Source: Croceibacterium segetis (GTDB taxonomy: Bacteria; Pseudomonadota; Alphaproteobacteria; Sphingomonadales; Sphingomonadaceae). From it: a stretch of 64,000 nucleotides of DNA. Below the pieces are notes generated by a model. It searched no databases. It saw nothing but the letters and a program-made list of their open reading frames with translations, and was not told where the DNA came from. Position 1 is the first letter of the stretch, and every line of letters begins with the position of its first letter. The translations under genes were made by a program, and so were the position numbers. The DNA lies in the NCBI RefSeq assembly GCF_011320115.1, contig NZ_JAANOZ010000004.1:124001-188000 (forward strand), read 5' to 3'. This document shows positions 25,985-37,526 of the stretch, piece by piece.

Positions 25985-26548
25985 TCACCATAACGGGATT
26001 AATCCAAAATGGACATATCTTTTAAGATCGGAGGGGGGCTTGTAGAGTCTCGATCTCCGCTTTCTTTTTTGACCGCTTTTACGTCGGTTAACAACCGCTA
26101 ACCGCGTCCCCCTGAGGTACTGAAAGGCTGCGGTAAGGCGCGCCGACACGCCGTTTGGCATTTCGAAACAGCCAATCCTGATCAATTTTAAGCAGGCCGC
26201 GCCAAGGTTGGTGCCGCGATTAAGCATTCCGTACGTCACAGCCATTCGTGGAGGACTTGCCAAGCGTGGACAAGATCTGGAATGCCCGCACGCTGCACAG
26301 CCTTTCCGCCTCAGAGTTGGAAGCGCTACGAAACAATCTTCCAGCTGAAGCGCTTCGTGGGCCAGCGTCGGGTTGCACGCGCCGAGAATAAGGTAAGGCC
26401 GGAAATCGACTCCGATCTTATCCTTCAGTGTCTTCTGAATGTCGATTTCGCTGATCACACCGAAACCTTCGGTCTTGAGCGCTTCGCGCACGCGGCCAAC
26501 CGCATCGGCGAAATCTCCGTGGATTACGGTCGAATAGTAATAGTCCAT
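25985..26548 (-). pseudogene. DUF302 domain protein, C-terminally disrupted
   Basis: The frame opens after a strong GAGGAGG site with MDYYYSTVIHGDF. It follows the DUF302 family for 71 residues (VREALKTEGFGVISEIDIQK, DFRPYLILGACNPTLAHEAL). After QLED at about 26336 the similarity ends abruptly and about 116 codons of basic, Cys-rich, non-homologous sequence follow to 25985. The conserved LPCNV-type C-terminus is absent in all frames. This points to a rearrangement or deletion junction near 26336. Confidence 0.65.
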
Positions 26549-26660
26549 GGCGTCCTCCTCGTGGGCCAAATTCGCCCATGCATCCGACATTCAGATGACA
26601 GGGCGAATGCCGACGAATGCCAACGCCCCGTTTCGGACATTAGAGCTGGCCGGCAGCCGG

Positions 26661-27327
26661 TCAGCTTCCGCGCGGGCCCATTCCGAACCATGCCGCGACC
26701 GAGAAACCCATCTCTGCAGCACGCTGGCGCATCCGTTCGTGCGTCTGGTCGCGAAGCTGTTCGCGCTGCTAGGCGGTCTGTGCCGAACGCATCCGCTGGT
26801 GGAACTCGGTCCTTTCCTGCTCGGTCATCAGTTGCGTCATCATATAGCGGTCGCGCCCGGCGCCAGTGCCTGAGCCAAATGGAGCCTCGACGTCGAGCTC
26901 GCGTGCGCGCCGCTGGATCGTAGCCCGATGTCGCGCGCGGATGGCATCGCGTTCCTACACGTCTTCGCTGCCGCATTTCCTCACGGAATTGGGCACGCTC
27001 GGCACTCGTGAGCCGCGTCAGGCCACTGAGTTGATTAAGCGTGATCTTTTCAGTGTTGCGGCGACCCTGATCGCGCAACCGATCCGAAGTGCCGTAACCG
27101 CTACCATCCCGGAGTTTGTCTCGATCCCGATCCTGATCGGGAGTGATGTCGCGCAGCCGGTCCTGGTCCCTCAGGCGATCCTGATCGCCCGGCAGATCCT
27201 CGAGCGCTTTGTGGCTGCGCCGTCGCTCATCCACCGCCCCAGCTCTGAGCAAGTGCCGCCCCGCTTGTCGTAAGAAGAGCCATGGCCGCTGGACCCGTGC
27301 AAAAAGGGACTCCTTTTCATCAGACAA
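26661..27327 (-). pseudogene. secreted helical protein of the LMTpEER...RM repeat type, decayed
   Basis: A charged linker with DQDRLRDQDRLRD is followed by LTSAERAQFREEMRQ. After a frameshift near 26960 the continuation is RDAIRARHRATIQRRARELD, then MTQLMTEQERTEFHQRMRSA. An in-frame TAG follows, after which QREQLRDQTHERMRQRAAEM continues to 26661. The pattern of paired T-x-E-R-x-x-F/H-R-x-R-M helices is common in small exported sphingomonad proteins of unknown role. One frameshift and one stop are certain; the signal-peptide end also appears shifted. Confidence 0.6.
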
Positions 27328-27765
27328 TCTCCTGAATAGCTGCCGAGGTCACTTCCAGCGGCCTCCAAGGTTATCGCTAGTGCGCGCGGCGTGTGCGGTG
27401 CCTTCCGTAATCTCCCAAAGTCTCCATTCTTTCTGTTGCGCCCTACCATCCGCGGCCATGGGACATCCCGTGCTTAAGCCGCGAGGTTAACCGCCGAGCG
27501 GCTGAGTTCAGTCACTCAATCGTTTGGATAATTCGGGAGGAACGTCCGCTTTCCACCCAATGCGGACGTTCGCTCTGCGCCCCCCGGGAAGGTCAGCTGG
27601 CGCCGAGACCTCGGCTCAGTTCCATTTTTGGATCGCCTCAAGACCGACTGCGGCGGTTGCCGGGCTCCGGACAAGACCGGAGTTACGCCGACGGCCGGCG
27701 CGTCCATTCCTTTCCTCAGCTTGGGCGGACAGGCTTGCGGCGATGCGTTCCCGAGGAGATCAGTC
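27328..27765. other. 438-nt stretch without a supported gene
   Basis: No convincing frame. It contains the best-preserved palindromic repeat (27541-27570). It marks the right end of the gene-poor accessory segment. Confidence 0.5.
27541..27570. repeat. palindromic repeat, copy 5 (best preserved)
   Basis: Perfect 9-bp arms AACGTCCGC (27541-27549) and GCGGACGTT (27562-27570) around a 12-nt centre TTTCCACCCAAT. Confidence 0.75.
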
Positions 27766-28245
27766 ATGAGCAGTGCTGGCGAGACGATCAAAGACATCGG
27801 GCCGGAGCCGCAGTCGTTCGACATCGAAACCGCGACAAAGGAAAACACGAATTACCGTTCGGTCGCGTGGAGCGGGCGCTATCTTCAAGTGACGCTCATG
27901 TCGATTCCGGCCGGTGGAGACATAGGCCTGGAAGCCCATCCGGAGACCGATCAGTTCCTGCGGCTCGACGCCGGCAGGGGGCGATTGCAGATGGGTGCCG
28001 CTAAGGACAAGCTGACTTTCGAAAAGGAAGTCTCAAACGGATGGTGCGTCCTCGTTCCGGCGGGGACCTGGCATAACATCACCAACATCGGGGAGACGCC
28101 GATGCAGGTCTATACGATCTATGCGCCCGCCCATCACTCGCCGGGCAAGGTGCAAGCGACGGCCGCGACAGCCGAAGCCGACAAGGACGACGAACCGGCG
28201 GCCTGGTCGGTGCAGCCGAAACGGGCGCCCGACAAGCACGGGTGA
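27766..28245 (+). CDS. cupin-domain protein
   Basis: A 159-residue single-domain cupin. The first motif is degenerate: GGDIGLEAHPETDQFLRLDA resembles G-X5-HXH-X3,4-E-X6-G. The second motif is VPAGTWHNITNIG. Residues 140-159 form a polar tail. Related proteins may bind a metal and a small carboxylate or sugar, but no reaction can be named. The ATG at 27766 follows GAGGAG by 7 nt. It lies just upstream of a histidine kinase gene on the same strand, 115 nt away. Confidence 0.85.
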   Translation: MSSAGETIKDIGPEPQSFDIETATKENTNYRSVAWSGRYLQVTLMSIPAGGDIGLEAHPETDQFLRLDAGRGRLQMGAAKDKLTFEKEVSNGWCVLVPAGTWHNITNIGETPMQVYTIYAPAHHSPGKVQATAATAEADKDDEPAAWSVQPKRAPDKHG

Positions 28246-28360
28246 CCCTGGGGGCGATTTGAACCGCCGAATGGATGGCCATACCCCTCCGCCGGTATGA
28301 CCATCGCGGCAAGACCGTTTGGGGGGTCAGAGGAGCCAAGGTGTAGGAGGGCTCGCCGTT

Positions 28361-29416
28361 ATGTCCGACGATACGAATACTCCCGCGGATCAGGAGGCCG
28401 CCGAAGCCGAGGTCGAGAAATTTCGGCGTCAGCTTGGACCGTTCGTGGTCGCAGCCGAAAAGACCCGCATGGCGATGATATTCACCAACGCATGCAAGGC
28501 CGAAAACCCGATCATTTTCGCCAACGACGCCTTCCTCAAGCTGACCGGGTTTACGCGCGAGGAAGTGCTCGGCGTGAGCTTCATGTCGCTGATGACGCGC
28601 GGCGTCGGATCGGAGGCGGTGGCGGAAATCGAAGCGGCGTTCGCCGGCCGCGCCGACCGCGAGCCGGAGATTTGTTATCGGCGCAGCGACGGCACCAGCT
28701 TCTGGGCCTCGCTTTTCGTCAGCCCGGTCTGCGACGAAGCGGGTGATGTCGTGCAGCACTTCATATCGTTCGTCGACGAGACCCGGCAGCGCGAAAAGCA
28801 GACGCGTTGCGAGATGCTGGTCGATGAACTCAATCACCGCGTGAAGAACACGCTATCGACGGTCCAGTCGATCACGCGCCAGGCATCGCGCGCGAGCGAT
28901 GACCCGAAAGTCGTCCGGGAGTGGATCGAATCGCGCATCTTCGCGCTCTCCCGGTCGCACGATCTGCTGACGCATCAGAACTGGGAGGACGCCGGACTGC
29001 GAGAGCTGATCGACGCGGCGCTTGAGCCCTTCGGAGTGGCGAACGGCCGCGCCGAGCGCTTCACAGTCGACGGCGCCAAGATCAGCCTTACCCCCAAGGC
29101 GACGTTGGCGCTGGGCGTCGCCTTCCACGAGCTGGCGACCAACGCCGTGAAATACGGCGCCCTTTCGAACGACGTCGGAACCGTCGAGATCGCGTGGAAC
29201 ACCGAGATGCGGCCTGGTGGCGAGCGGCTGATCCTCACCTGGCGCGAAAAAGGCGGTCCCGTCGTCGCACCGCCGACGCGCAAGGGGTTCGGCTCGCAGG
29301 TCATCGAGAGCGGCCTGGCGCACGAACTCAAGGCCAAGGTGCGCCTCGACTATCTCCCTGAAGGATTGGTGTGTACTATCGACCTGCCCGTTCCGCGAAA
29401 GGCCTTGGATGCATAA
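28361..29416 (+). CDS. PAS-domain HWE-family histidine kinase
   Basis: A 351-residue cytoplasmic sensor kinase. Residues 35-145 form a PAS domain of LOV-like type (ENPIIFANDAFLKLTGF), but the flavin-binding cysteine motif is replaced by GVSFMSLM, so a LOV photocycle is not expected. The dimerisation/phosphorylation box is DELNHRVKNTLSTVQSI, the ATP-binding part has FHELATNAVKYGAL, and the HWE-type signature WREKGGPVV is present. The stop overlaps the start of the response regulator gene by 8 nt, so the pair is coupled. Similar kinases feed the general stress response in alphaproteobacteria. Confidence 0.9.
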   Translation: MSDDTNTPADQEAAEAEVEKFRRQLGPFVVAAEKTRMAMIFTNACKAENPIIFANDAFLKLTGFTREEVLGVSFMSLMTRGVGSEAVAEIEAAFAGRADREPEICYRRSDGTSFWASLFVSPVCDEAGDVVQHFISFVDETRQREKQTRCEMLVDELNHRVKNTLSTVQSITRQASRASDDPKVVREWIESRIFALSRSHDLLTHQNWEDAGLRELIDAALEPFGVANGRAERFTVDGAKISLTPKATLALGVAFHELATNAVKYGALSNDVGTVEIAWNTEMRPGGERLILTWREKGGPVVAPPTRKGFGSQVIESGLAHELKAKVRLDYLPEGLVCTIDLPVPRKALDA

Positions 29417-29792
29417 TGTCTTTTCGGAGCGACGCATGCTCGTCGTCGAGGACGAGATGATGGTCGTCATGAACATCGAGGGCGCGCTTGCCGATCTAGG
29501 CTGGTTGGGGGTGTCCTTCGCGGCGACGGTGGATGACGCACTGGCCCTGCTGGAGGCGGAACACTTCGATATCGCGATGCTGGATGTCAATCTGGACGGG
29601 CAGCCAAGCTATCGCGTGGCCGAAGCCCTCGCGCTGCGCGCCATCCCCTTTGTCTTTTCGACCGGCTACGGCGAACACGGCATCGAAGCGCGCTTCGGGG
29701 ACCGGCCCGTGCTCAGAAAGCCTTATAGCGACCAGCTACTCGGCGAGGTCCTCGCCAGCCTCTTGCCTGCCGGCGGTGAGGTCATGCCCTGA
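29409..29792 (+). CDS. single-domain response regulator
   Basis: A 127-residue receiver. It has the acidic pair VVEDEMMVV, a phospho-acceptor Asp in MLDVNLDG, a Ser/Thr in FVFSTGYG and the Lys in VLRKPY. No output domain. An alternative start at 29436 would remove nine residues. It overlaps the kinase gene and is almost certainly its partner, possibly as a phosphate sink. Confidence 0.88.
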   Translation: MHNVFSERRMLVVEDEMMVVMNIEGALADLGWLGVSFAATVDDALALLEAEHFDIAMLDVNLDGQPSYRVAEALALRAIPFVFSTGYGEHGIEARFGDRPVLRKPYSDQLLGEVLASLLPAGGEVMP

Positions 29793-29889
29793 GGCTATCA
29801 CCGCAAGGGCTCTGCGCTTCTTGCTCATCAAGGCCCGCAAGCCGGCTGTCGGCTAGCGGCCAAGGCGTGCTGCTCGTCGCCTCGCGGCC

Positions 29890-29918
29890 AATGTCTGCTT
29901 TCCACCCATTGCAGGTAC
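29890..29918. repeat. imperfect palindromic repeat, copy 6
   Basis: AATGTCTGCTTTCCACCC followed by ATTGCAGGTAC, with arms AATGTCTGC/GCAGGtac. It lies in the 146-nt gap between the response regulator and the convergent clpB gene. Confidence 0.6.
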
Positions 29919-29938
29919 TAACGAAACTGCCCTAGCGC

Positions 29939-32518
<2,580 letters not shown>

Positions 32519-32545
32519 GATTTCCCTCGTTCTCTCTCGCGGACC

Positions 32546-32573
32546 AAATGGTGTGTTATCCCGGCAACACAAG
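32546..32573 (-). promoter_or_regulatory. RpoH (heat-shock sigma factor) type promoter of clpB
   Basis: Read on the minus strand: CTTGTGT (-35, 32573-32567), a 13-nt spacer, and CACCATTT (-10, 32553-32546). Compare the consensus CTTGAAA-N13-CCCCATNT. Its position 28 nt before the clpB start fits a heat-shock promoter. Confidence 0.65.
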
Positions 32574-32689
32574 TGCCCCGGCGGGCGTGGCGGCGGCGCG
32601 GTTGTAACTGCGCGGGCGCGGCCGAGAAAGCGCTAGGTAAAATTCCGGGTCCGTGCGATCCCGCTTGGGGGTCCGGGGGACAATAGCCG

Positions 32690-34000
32690 ATGGAAATTCC
32701 GGTCGAGGAAGCGCCGACTCTCACCACCGACCATCCGCTCACGCCGAAACAGCGAAGACAGGCGATCCTCGCCGCCACCCTCGGCAACGGGCTCGAGTTC
32801 TACGATTTCATCACCTTCGCGTTCTTCGCGATCCAGATCGGCCACACCTTCTTCCCGTCGCAAAGCGCGTTCCTCAGCCTGATGGGCTCGCTGGCGACGT
32901 TCTTCGCCGGGTTCCTGACCCGCCCGCTCGGCGCCTTCGTGCTCGGCAGCTACGCCGACCGGGTCGGGCGCAAGCCGGCGATGATGATCAGCATGACGAT
33001 GATGGGCGTCGGGATCATCCTGCTGGTGATCACGCCCGGCTATGCGACGATAGGCTACGCCGCGCCGGTGATCGCGGTCATTGCGCGGATGATCCAGGGC
33101 TTCGCGCTCGGCGGCGAGGTCGGCTCGGCGACGATCTACATGATGGAAGGCGCGCACCCCTCGCGGCGCGCCTGGGCGATGAGCTGGCAGGGGGCGAGCC
33201 AGAACATCGCCGCCAGCGTGGGCTCGTTGGTCGGGCTACTGCTGAGCGCGGTGATGACCGACGCCGAACTGTCGCTCTACGGCTGGCGCATCGCGCTGGC
33301 GCTCGGCGTGACGATCGTCCCGGTGGCGCTATGGGTGCGCAAGTCGCTGCCGGAGACGATCCACCATGCCGATACGGCTGTGATCCCCAACGACGGCTTC
33401 CGCACATACTTGCGCCCGATCGTATGCGGCCTGCTGATTATCGGCAGCGGCACGATCGCGACCTACATCTTCCAGTACATGGCCACGTACGGGCAGAATA
33501 CGCTGCACCTTTCGACCACGCTTTCGCTGGGCGGCGAACTGGCCAACAACGCCATTGCCATCGTCGCGATACTGGTCGGCGCGGCGGTGAGCGACCGCAA
33601 GGGGCGCAAGCACGTGATGCTCCTGCCGCAGCTGCTGTTCTGCGCGCTGATCGTGCCGTGCTTCCTGTGGCTGACCACCGAGCGCGATGCAGTCAGCTTC
33701 ATCGGCGCCAACCTGATCCTGTCGTACGTCCAGGGCTACATGTACGGCGCCGTCTACGCCGCAATCAGCGAGAGCATTCCCAAGGAAGTGCGCGCACGGA
33801 CTTTCGCGCTGGTTTACGCGCTTCCGGTGGCGATACTCGGCGGTTCGACCCAGCTCGTCGTCACCTGGATTCTCGAGGTCACCGGCAGCCCGATGTCGAT
33901 TGCCTGGTACCTCACGGCCATCTCGCTGATCGGCTTCGGAGCGATGTATGCGCTCAAGGAAAGCGCGCCGGTCAAACTGGGCCTGGCCAGCCCGGAGTGA
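32690..34000 (+). CDS. MFS transporter, metabolite:H+ symporter type
   Basis: A 436-residue permease with about 12 membrane segments. The MFS signature lies in loop 2-3 (GSYADRVGRKPAMM), and the metabolite:proton symporter features are LGNGLEFYDFITFAFFAIQI at the first segment and GFALGGEVGSA. Relatives carry citrate, alpha-ketoglutarate, proline/betaine or shikimate; the substrate is not readable here. It is divergent from clpB. A paired loop motif SDRKGRKHVM in the second half supports the duplicated fold. Confidence 0.9.
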   Translation: MEIPVEEAPTLTTDHPLTPKQRRQAILAATLGNGLEFYDFITFAFFAIQIGHTFFPSQSAFLSLMGSLATFFAGFLTRPLGAFVLGSYADRVGRKPAMMISMTMMGVGIILLVITPGYATIGYAAPVIAVIARMIQGFALGGEVGSATIYMMEGAHPSRRAWAMSWQGASQNIAASVGSLVGLLLSAVMTDAELSLYGWRIALALGVTIVPVALWVRKSLPETIHHADTAVIPNDGFRTYLRPIVCGLLIIGSGTIATYIFQYMATYGQNTLHLSTTLSLGGELANNAIAIVAILVGAAVSDRKGRKHVMLLPQLLFCALIVPCFLWLTTERDAVSFIGANLILSYVQGYMYGAVYAAISESIPKEVRARTFALVYALPVAILGGSTQLVVTWILEVTGSPMSIAWYLTAISLIGFGAMYALKESAPVKLGLASPE

Positions 34001-34103
34001 GCAACGCTCGTCCAGCGCGGTAAGGCGTTGATCGAAAGAGTGACCCTTCGCGCGCGCGCGTGCTAGGCACACCGCATTCGATTCCTCATCGACGGGACTG
34101 TCC

Positions 34104-36944
34104 ATGCGCCGCTTTTTCGCCACCACCGCCCTGCCCTTCGCCCTGCTTGCAACCGCCGCGACCGCGCAGCAGGCCGCGCCTGCTCCGAAGCTCGCGCCGC
34201 TGTCGCAGCTCGTCGGCGAGGTCGACATCCCCTACCAGACCTTCACCCTGCCCAACGGGCTCGAGACGATCGTCCACACCGACCGCAAGGCGCCGATCGT
34301 CGGGGTCACGGTGTACTACCGGGTGGGTTCGAAGAACGAGCCGCGCGGGCGCACCGGCTTCGCGCACCTGTTCGAGCACCTGATGTTCGGCGGCAGCGAG
34401 AACGTCGAGAACTTCGACATCCCGCTCGAGGCGGCGGGCTCGACCAGCACCAACGGCTCGACCTGGTACGATCGCACCAACTACATCGAAGTCGTGCCGA
34501 CGGGCGCGCTCGACCTCGCGCTGTTCGAGGAAAGCGACCGCATGGGCTACTTGCTCGGCGCGGTGAACCAGGACAAGCTCGATAAGCAGCGCGGCGTGGT
34601 CCAGAACGAGAAGCGGCAGGGCGACAACCAGCCTTACGGCCTCGTCGAATACCACCTCAACGACAACCTGTTCCCAGTCGGTCACCCCTATCGCCACACC
34701 ACGATCGGCTCGATGGCCGACCTCGACGCGGCTTCTCTGACGGACGTGCGCAAATGGTTTACCGACCATTACGGGCCGAACAACGTCGTCCTCGCAATAA
34801 CCGGCGACATCGACCTCGCCACCGCCAAGCAGAAGGTCGCGCAGTGGTTCGGCGACATTCCGCGCGGGCCCGAGGTCAAGCCGGTTGCGGCGGCCCCCGT
34901 GACGCTCAAGGCGCCGGTGCGCGAGACGATCACCGACCAGGTGCCGGTGACGCGGATCATCCGTGCGTGGACCGGCCCGGCGCTGACCGCGACGGACGCC
35001 GTGCCGCTTCAGGCGGGTCTGTATGTCCTCGGCGGGCTCGCCAGTTCGCGGCTGGACAACGCGCTGGTACGCGGCGAAGAGCTGGCGGTCTCGGTCACTG
35101 CCGGGGTCGAGCAGCACGAGCAGATCGGCTTCATCCAGGCGCAGATGGACGTGAAGCCGGGCGTTGACGTGGCGATGGCCGAAAAGCGCTTCGACACGGT
35201 GATCGACGACCTCGTCAGGAACGGGCCGACGAAGGACGAGCTGCAGCGCGCTGCCACCGATATCGTCTCCTCGCAAATCGGCGCGCTCGAGCTGGTCGGC
35301 GGGTTTTCCGGCAAGGGCGCCACGCTGGCCGAGGGCGAGCTCTATGCCCACGACCCGGCGCACTACAAGAAGGAGCTGGCCGAACTGGCCGCGCTCACTC
35401 CCGCACAGGTCAAGGCGACGCTGCAGAAGTGGCTCACCCGCCCGGCCTACACGCTGACAATCAAGCCCGGCGAGCGGACCGAGGACGGCGCGCTGCTCGG
35501 CGGCTGGGGCGACGAAGGCAAAGTGCCCCCGCCGCCGAAGGATCCCCAGACTCCGGTCGCCGTGCCGCGCACCGCCCCTCCGCGCCCGGCGCCGCCGGTG
35601 GCCGAGGTCAAGGACCTGACCTTCCCGGCGATCGAGCACGCGAGGCTCTCGAACGGCATCGACGTCGAGCTCGCCCGCCGCACGGCGATCCCCAAGGTCA
35701 GCCTGGCGTTGACCTTCGACGCCGGCAACGCGGCCGACGACCCGGCGCACGCCGGCACCCAGTCGCTCATGCTCGACGCGCTCGAGGAAGGCACGACCAC
35801 CCGCAGCGCCGAGCAGATCGCCGCGGAGCAGGAGCGGCTCGGCGCCAGCATCAGCGCAAGCAGCACGACCGATTCGAGCCAGATCTCGATGACCGCGCTG
35901 ACCGCCAACCTCCTGCCGTCGCTTGAACTGATGGCCGACATCGCCCGTCACCCCGGGTTCGCGGAAAGCGACATCGCGCGGGTCAAGAACCAGCGGCTGG
36001 CGGAGATCTCGCAAGAACAGGCGAGCCCCGTGCGGCTGGCGCAACGCGCGATCCGCCCGCTGATCTACGGACCCGGGCATCCCTACGGTTCGGTCGGCGG
36101 CACCGGCAGGGCCGCGGTGATCGAGGCACTGACGCCGGCGGCCTTGCGCGCCGAGCACGACAAGTGGCTGCGGCCCGACCTCGCCCACATCGTCGTCGTC
36201 GGCGATGTAACGATGGCCGAATTGCTGCCCAAGCTCGAAACCGCGTTCGGCAGCTGGAAGGCGCCCGCCGGCGCCGCGCCGGTGAAGGCGATCGACGCAC
36301 CCATTCCCGCCCCCCAACCACGGCTGGTGGTGATCGACCGCCCGAACTCGCCGCAATCGGTGCTCCTGCTCGGCCGCGCGCTGCCGCTCAAGGGCAGCGG
36401 CACGGGCCAGGAAGCGGTCGAGCTTGCCAACGAGGTGATCGGCAACGACTTCCTCTCGCGCCTCAACAGCGACTTGCGCGAGGATAAGGGCTGGACCTAC
36501 GGCATCTCGAGTTCGCTGCTGCAGGTCCGCGGGCCGCGCGGATTCATCGTGCTGACCCCAGTGCAGACCGACCGCACGGCGGATTCGATCAAGCTGATCA
36601 TCGAGGACATGAAGGCCTTCCCGAAGGCCAAGGGGGTCGATGCGGTCGAGCTTCAGCGGGTGACCGAGGGCAACATTCGCAACCTGCCCAACCGCTTCGA
36701 GACCAACGGCCAGGTGCTCGGCGCGCTGCTCGACAACCAGCGGCTCGGGCGCCCCGACGACTATCAGACGAGGCTGCCCGAGATCTACCGTTCGCTCGAC
36801 GCCAAGGCGATCGACGCGGCGGCCACCCAGTACTTGCAGCCCGAGCAGATGGTCATCGTCGTCGTCGGCGACCGCAAGGAAATCGATGCCCAGCTCAAGA
36901 CGCTGGGAATGCCGATCGAGTACATGGAGGCGAAGGACCTCTAG
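34104..36944 (+). CDS. M16-family zinc metalloprotease (fused two-unit pitrilysin type), exported
   Basis: A 946-residue protein with a signal peptide (MRRFFATTALPFALLATAAT, cleavage after AQQ region). The N-terminal half is catalytic: the inverted zinc motif HLFEH (His88, Glu91, His92) and the distal Glu in VVQNEKRQ. The C-terminal half repeats the M16 fold without HxxEH (starting near residue 515, ARLSNGIDVELA), as usual for inactive M16 partners fused in one chain. A Pro-rich linker at 470-500 joins them. It is a likely periplasmic peptidase for small proteins. Confidence 0.93.
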   Translation: MRRFFATTALPFALLATAATAQQAAPAPKLAPLSQLVGEVDIPYQTFTLPNGLETIVHTDRKAPIVGVTVYYRVGSKNEPRGRTGFAHLFEHLMFGGSENVENFDIPLEAAGSTSTNGSTWYDRTNYIEVVPTGALDLALFEESDRMGYLLGAVNQDKLDKQRGVVQNEKRQGDNQPYGLVEYHLNDNLFPVGHPYRHTTIGSMADLDAASLTDVRKWFTDHYGPNNVVLAITGDIDLATAKQKVAQWFGDIPRGPEVKPVAAAPVTLKAPVRETITDQVPVTRIIRAWTGPALTATDAVPLQAGLYVLGGLASSRLDNALVRGEELAVSVTAGVEQHEQIGFIQAQMDVKPGVDVAMAEKRFDTVIDDLVRNGPTKDELQRAATDIVSSQIGALELVGGFSGKGATLAEGELYAHDPAHYKKELAELAALTPAQVKATLQKWLTRPAYTLTIKPGERTEDGALLGGWGDEGKVPPPPKDPQTPVAVPRTAPPRPAPPVAEVKDLTFPAIEHARLSNGIDVELARRTAIPKVSLALTFDAGNAADDPAHAGTQSLMLDALEEGTTTRSAEQIAAEQERLGASISASSTTDSSQISMTALTANLLPSLELMADIARHPGFAESDIARVKNQRLAEISQEQASPVRLAQRAIRPLIYGPGHPYGSVGGTGRAAVIEALTPAALRAEHDKWLRPDLAHIVVVGDVTMAELLPKLETAFGSWKAPAGAAPVKAIDAPIPAPQPRLVVIDRPNSPQSVLLLGRALPLKGSGTGQEAVELANEVIGNDFLSRLNSDLREDKGWTYGISSSLLQVRGPRGFIVLTPVQTDRTADSIKLIIEDMKAFPKAKGVDAVELQRVTEGNIRNLPNRFETNGQVLGALLDNQRLGRPDDYQTRLPEIYRSLDAKAIDAAATQYLQPEQMVIVVVGDRKEIDAQLKTLGMPIEYMEAKDL

Positions 36945-37045
36945 CAACGGCAAATGCGCTTGGCACCTGCCCGGCCGAGGAGTATGCTTTGGTCCGCAGC
37001 CCAGAGGCAATCGCCGTACCGTCGGCGGAGATCAGGGGGGTCCAC

Positions 37046-37495
37046 ATGCGCAAGATCGTCATCGGATCGGGTTTGGGATTGGTCGCCGCGGCGATCCCGG
37101 CACAGGCCGCAGTATTTCCCGTCGCCGTCGAGCCTGCGGGCGTCAGCGACGCCGGACGGGTCGCTTTTCTCCAGGCCGGCAATCCGCAAGGGGTGCTGAT
37201 CGGCCTGAACAAGCCGGGCACGACCGAGATCAAGCAGCAGGGATCGGACGCGATCAAGGCGACCGATTCCCAGGTCAAGATGAACCCCTACGACAAGATG
37301 AACGCAGCGGCCCAGCTGAAGATCAAGGGCGAGAGCCAGATCAAGCTCAACGGTGACGGCCTCAAGACGGGGTCCCAGATCAAGTCGCCGGCGGAGTCGC
37401 AGATCAAGATCAAACAGGGCGTCCAGCTGAAGACGGGGATCGCCGGCGTGCAATGCGACGCGTTTGGCGATGGAAGCGTGAAACCGGGCCAATAA
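37046..37495 (+). CDS. secreted Q-[IL]-K repeat protein, copy 1
   Basis: A 149-residue protein I do not recognise. It has a signal peptide (MRKIVIGSGLGLVAAAIPAQ), then a conserved segment of about 45 residues (FPVAVEPAGVSDAGRVAFLQ, LIGLNKPG), then a Lys/Gln-rich tail. Q-hydrophobic-K triplets occur at residues 76, 90, 98, 111, 119 and 127, several spaced 8 apart. It ends with a lone Cys (VQCDAF) and KPGQ. Such regular short polar-hydrophobic repeats suggest a beta-solenoid or amyloid-like exported protein (inference). A near-twin follows 31 nt later, then a methyltransferase. The ATG follows AGGGGGG. Confidence 0.7.
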   Translation: MRKIVIGSGLGLVAAAIPAQAAVFPVAVEPAGVSDAGRVAFLQAGNPQGVLIGLNKPGTTEIKQQGSDAIKATDSQVKMNPYDKMNAAAQLKIKGESQIKLNGDGLKTGSQIKSPAESQIKIKQGVQLKTGIAGVQCDAFGDGSVKPGQ

Positions 37496-37526
37496 GCCTT
37501 GCGTTCAGCCGAAGGTGGAGGACAAC

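Noticed and set aside
26267-26370. Plus-strand frame with DKIWNARTLHSLSASELEAL opposite the disrupted DUF302 gene
   Set aside because: It reads like a real protein start but is very short and antisense to the DUF302 frame; could be a fragment at the junction, not supportable alone.
34086-37010. 974-codon minus-strand frame opposite the M16 protease
   Set aside because: Same reason: a shadow of codon bias, no domain.
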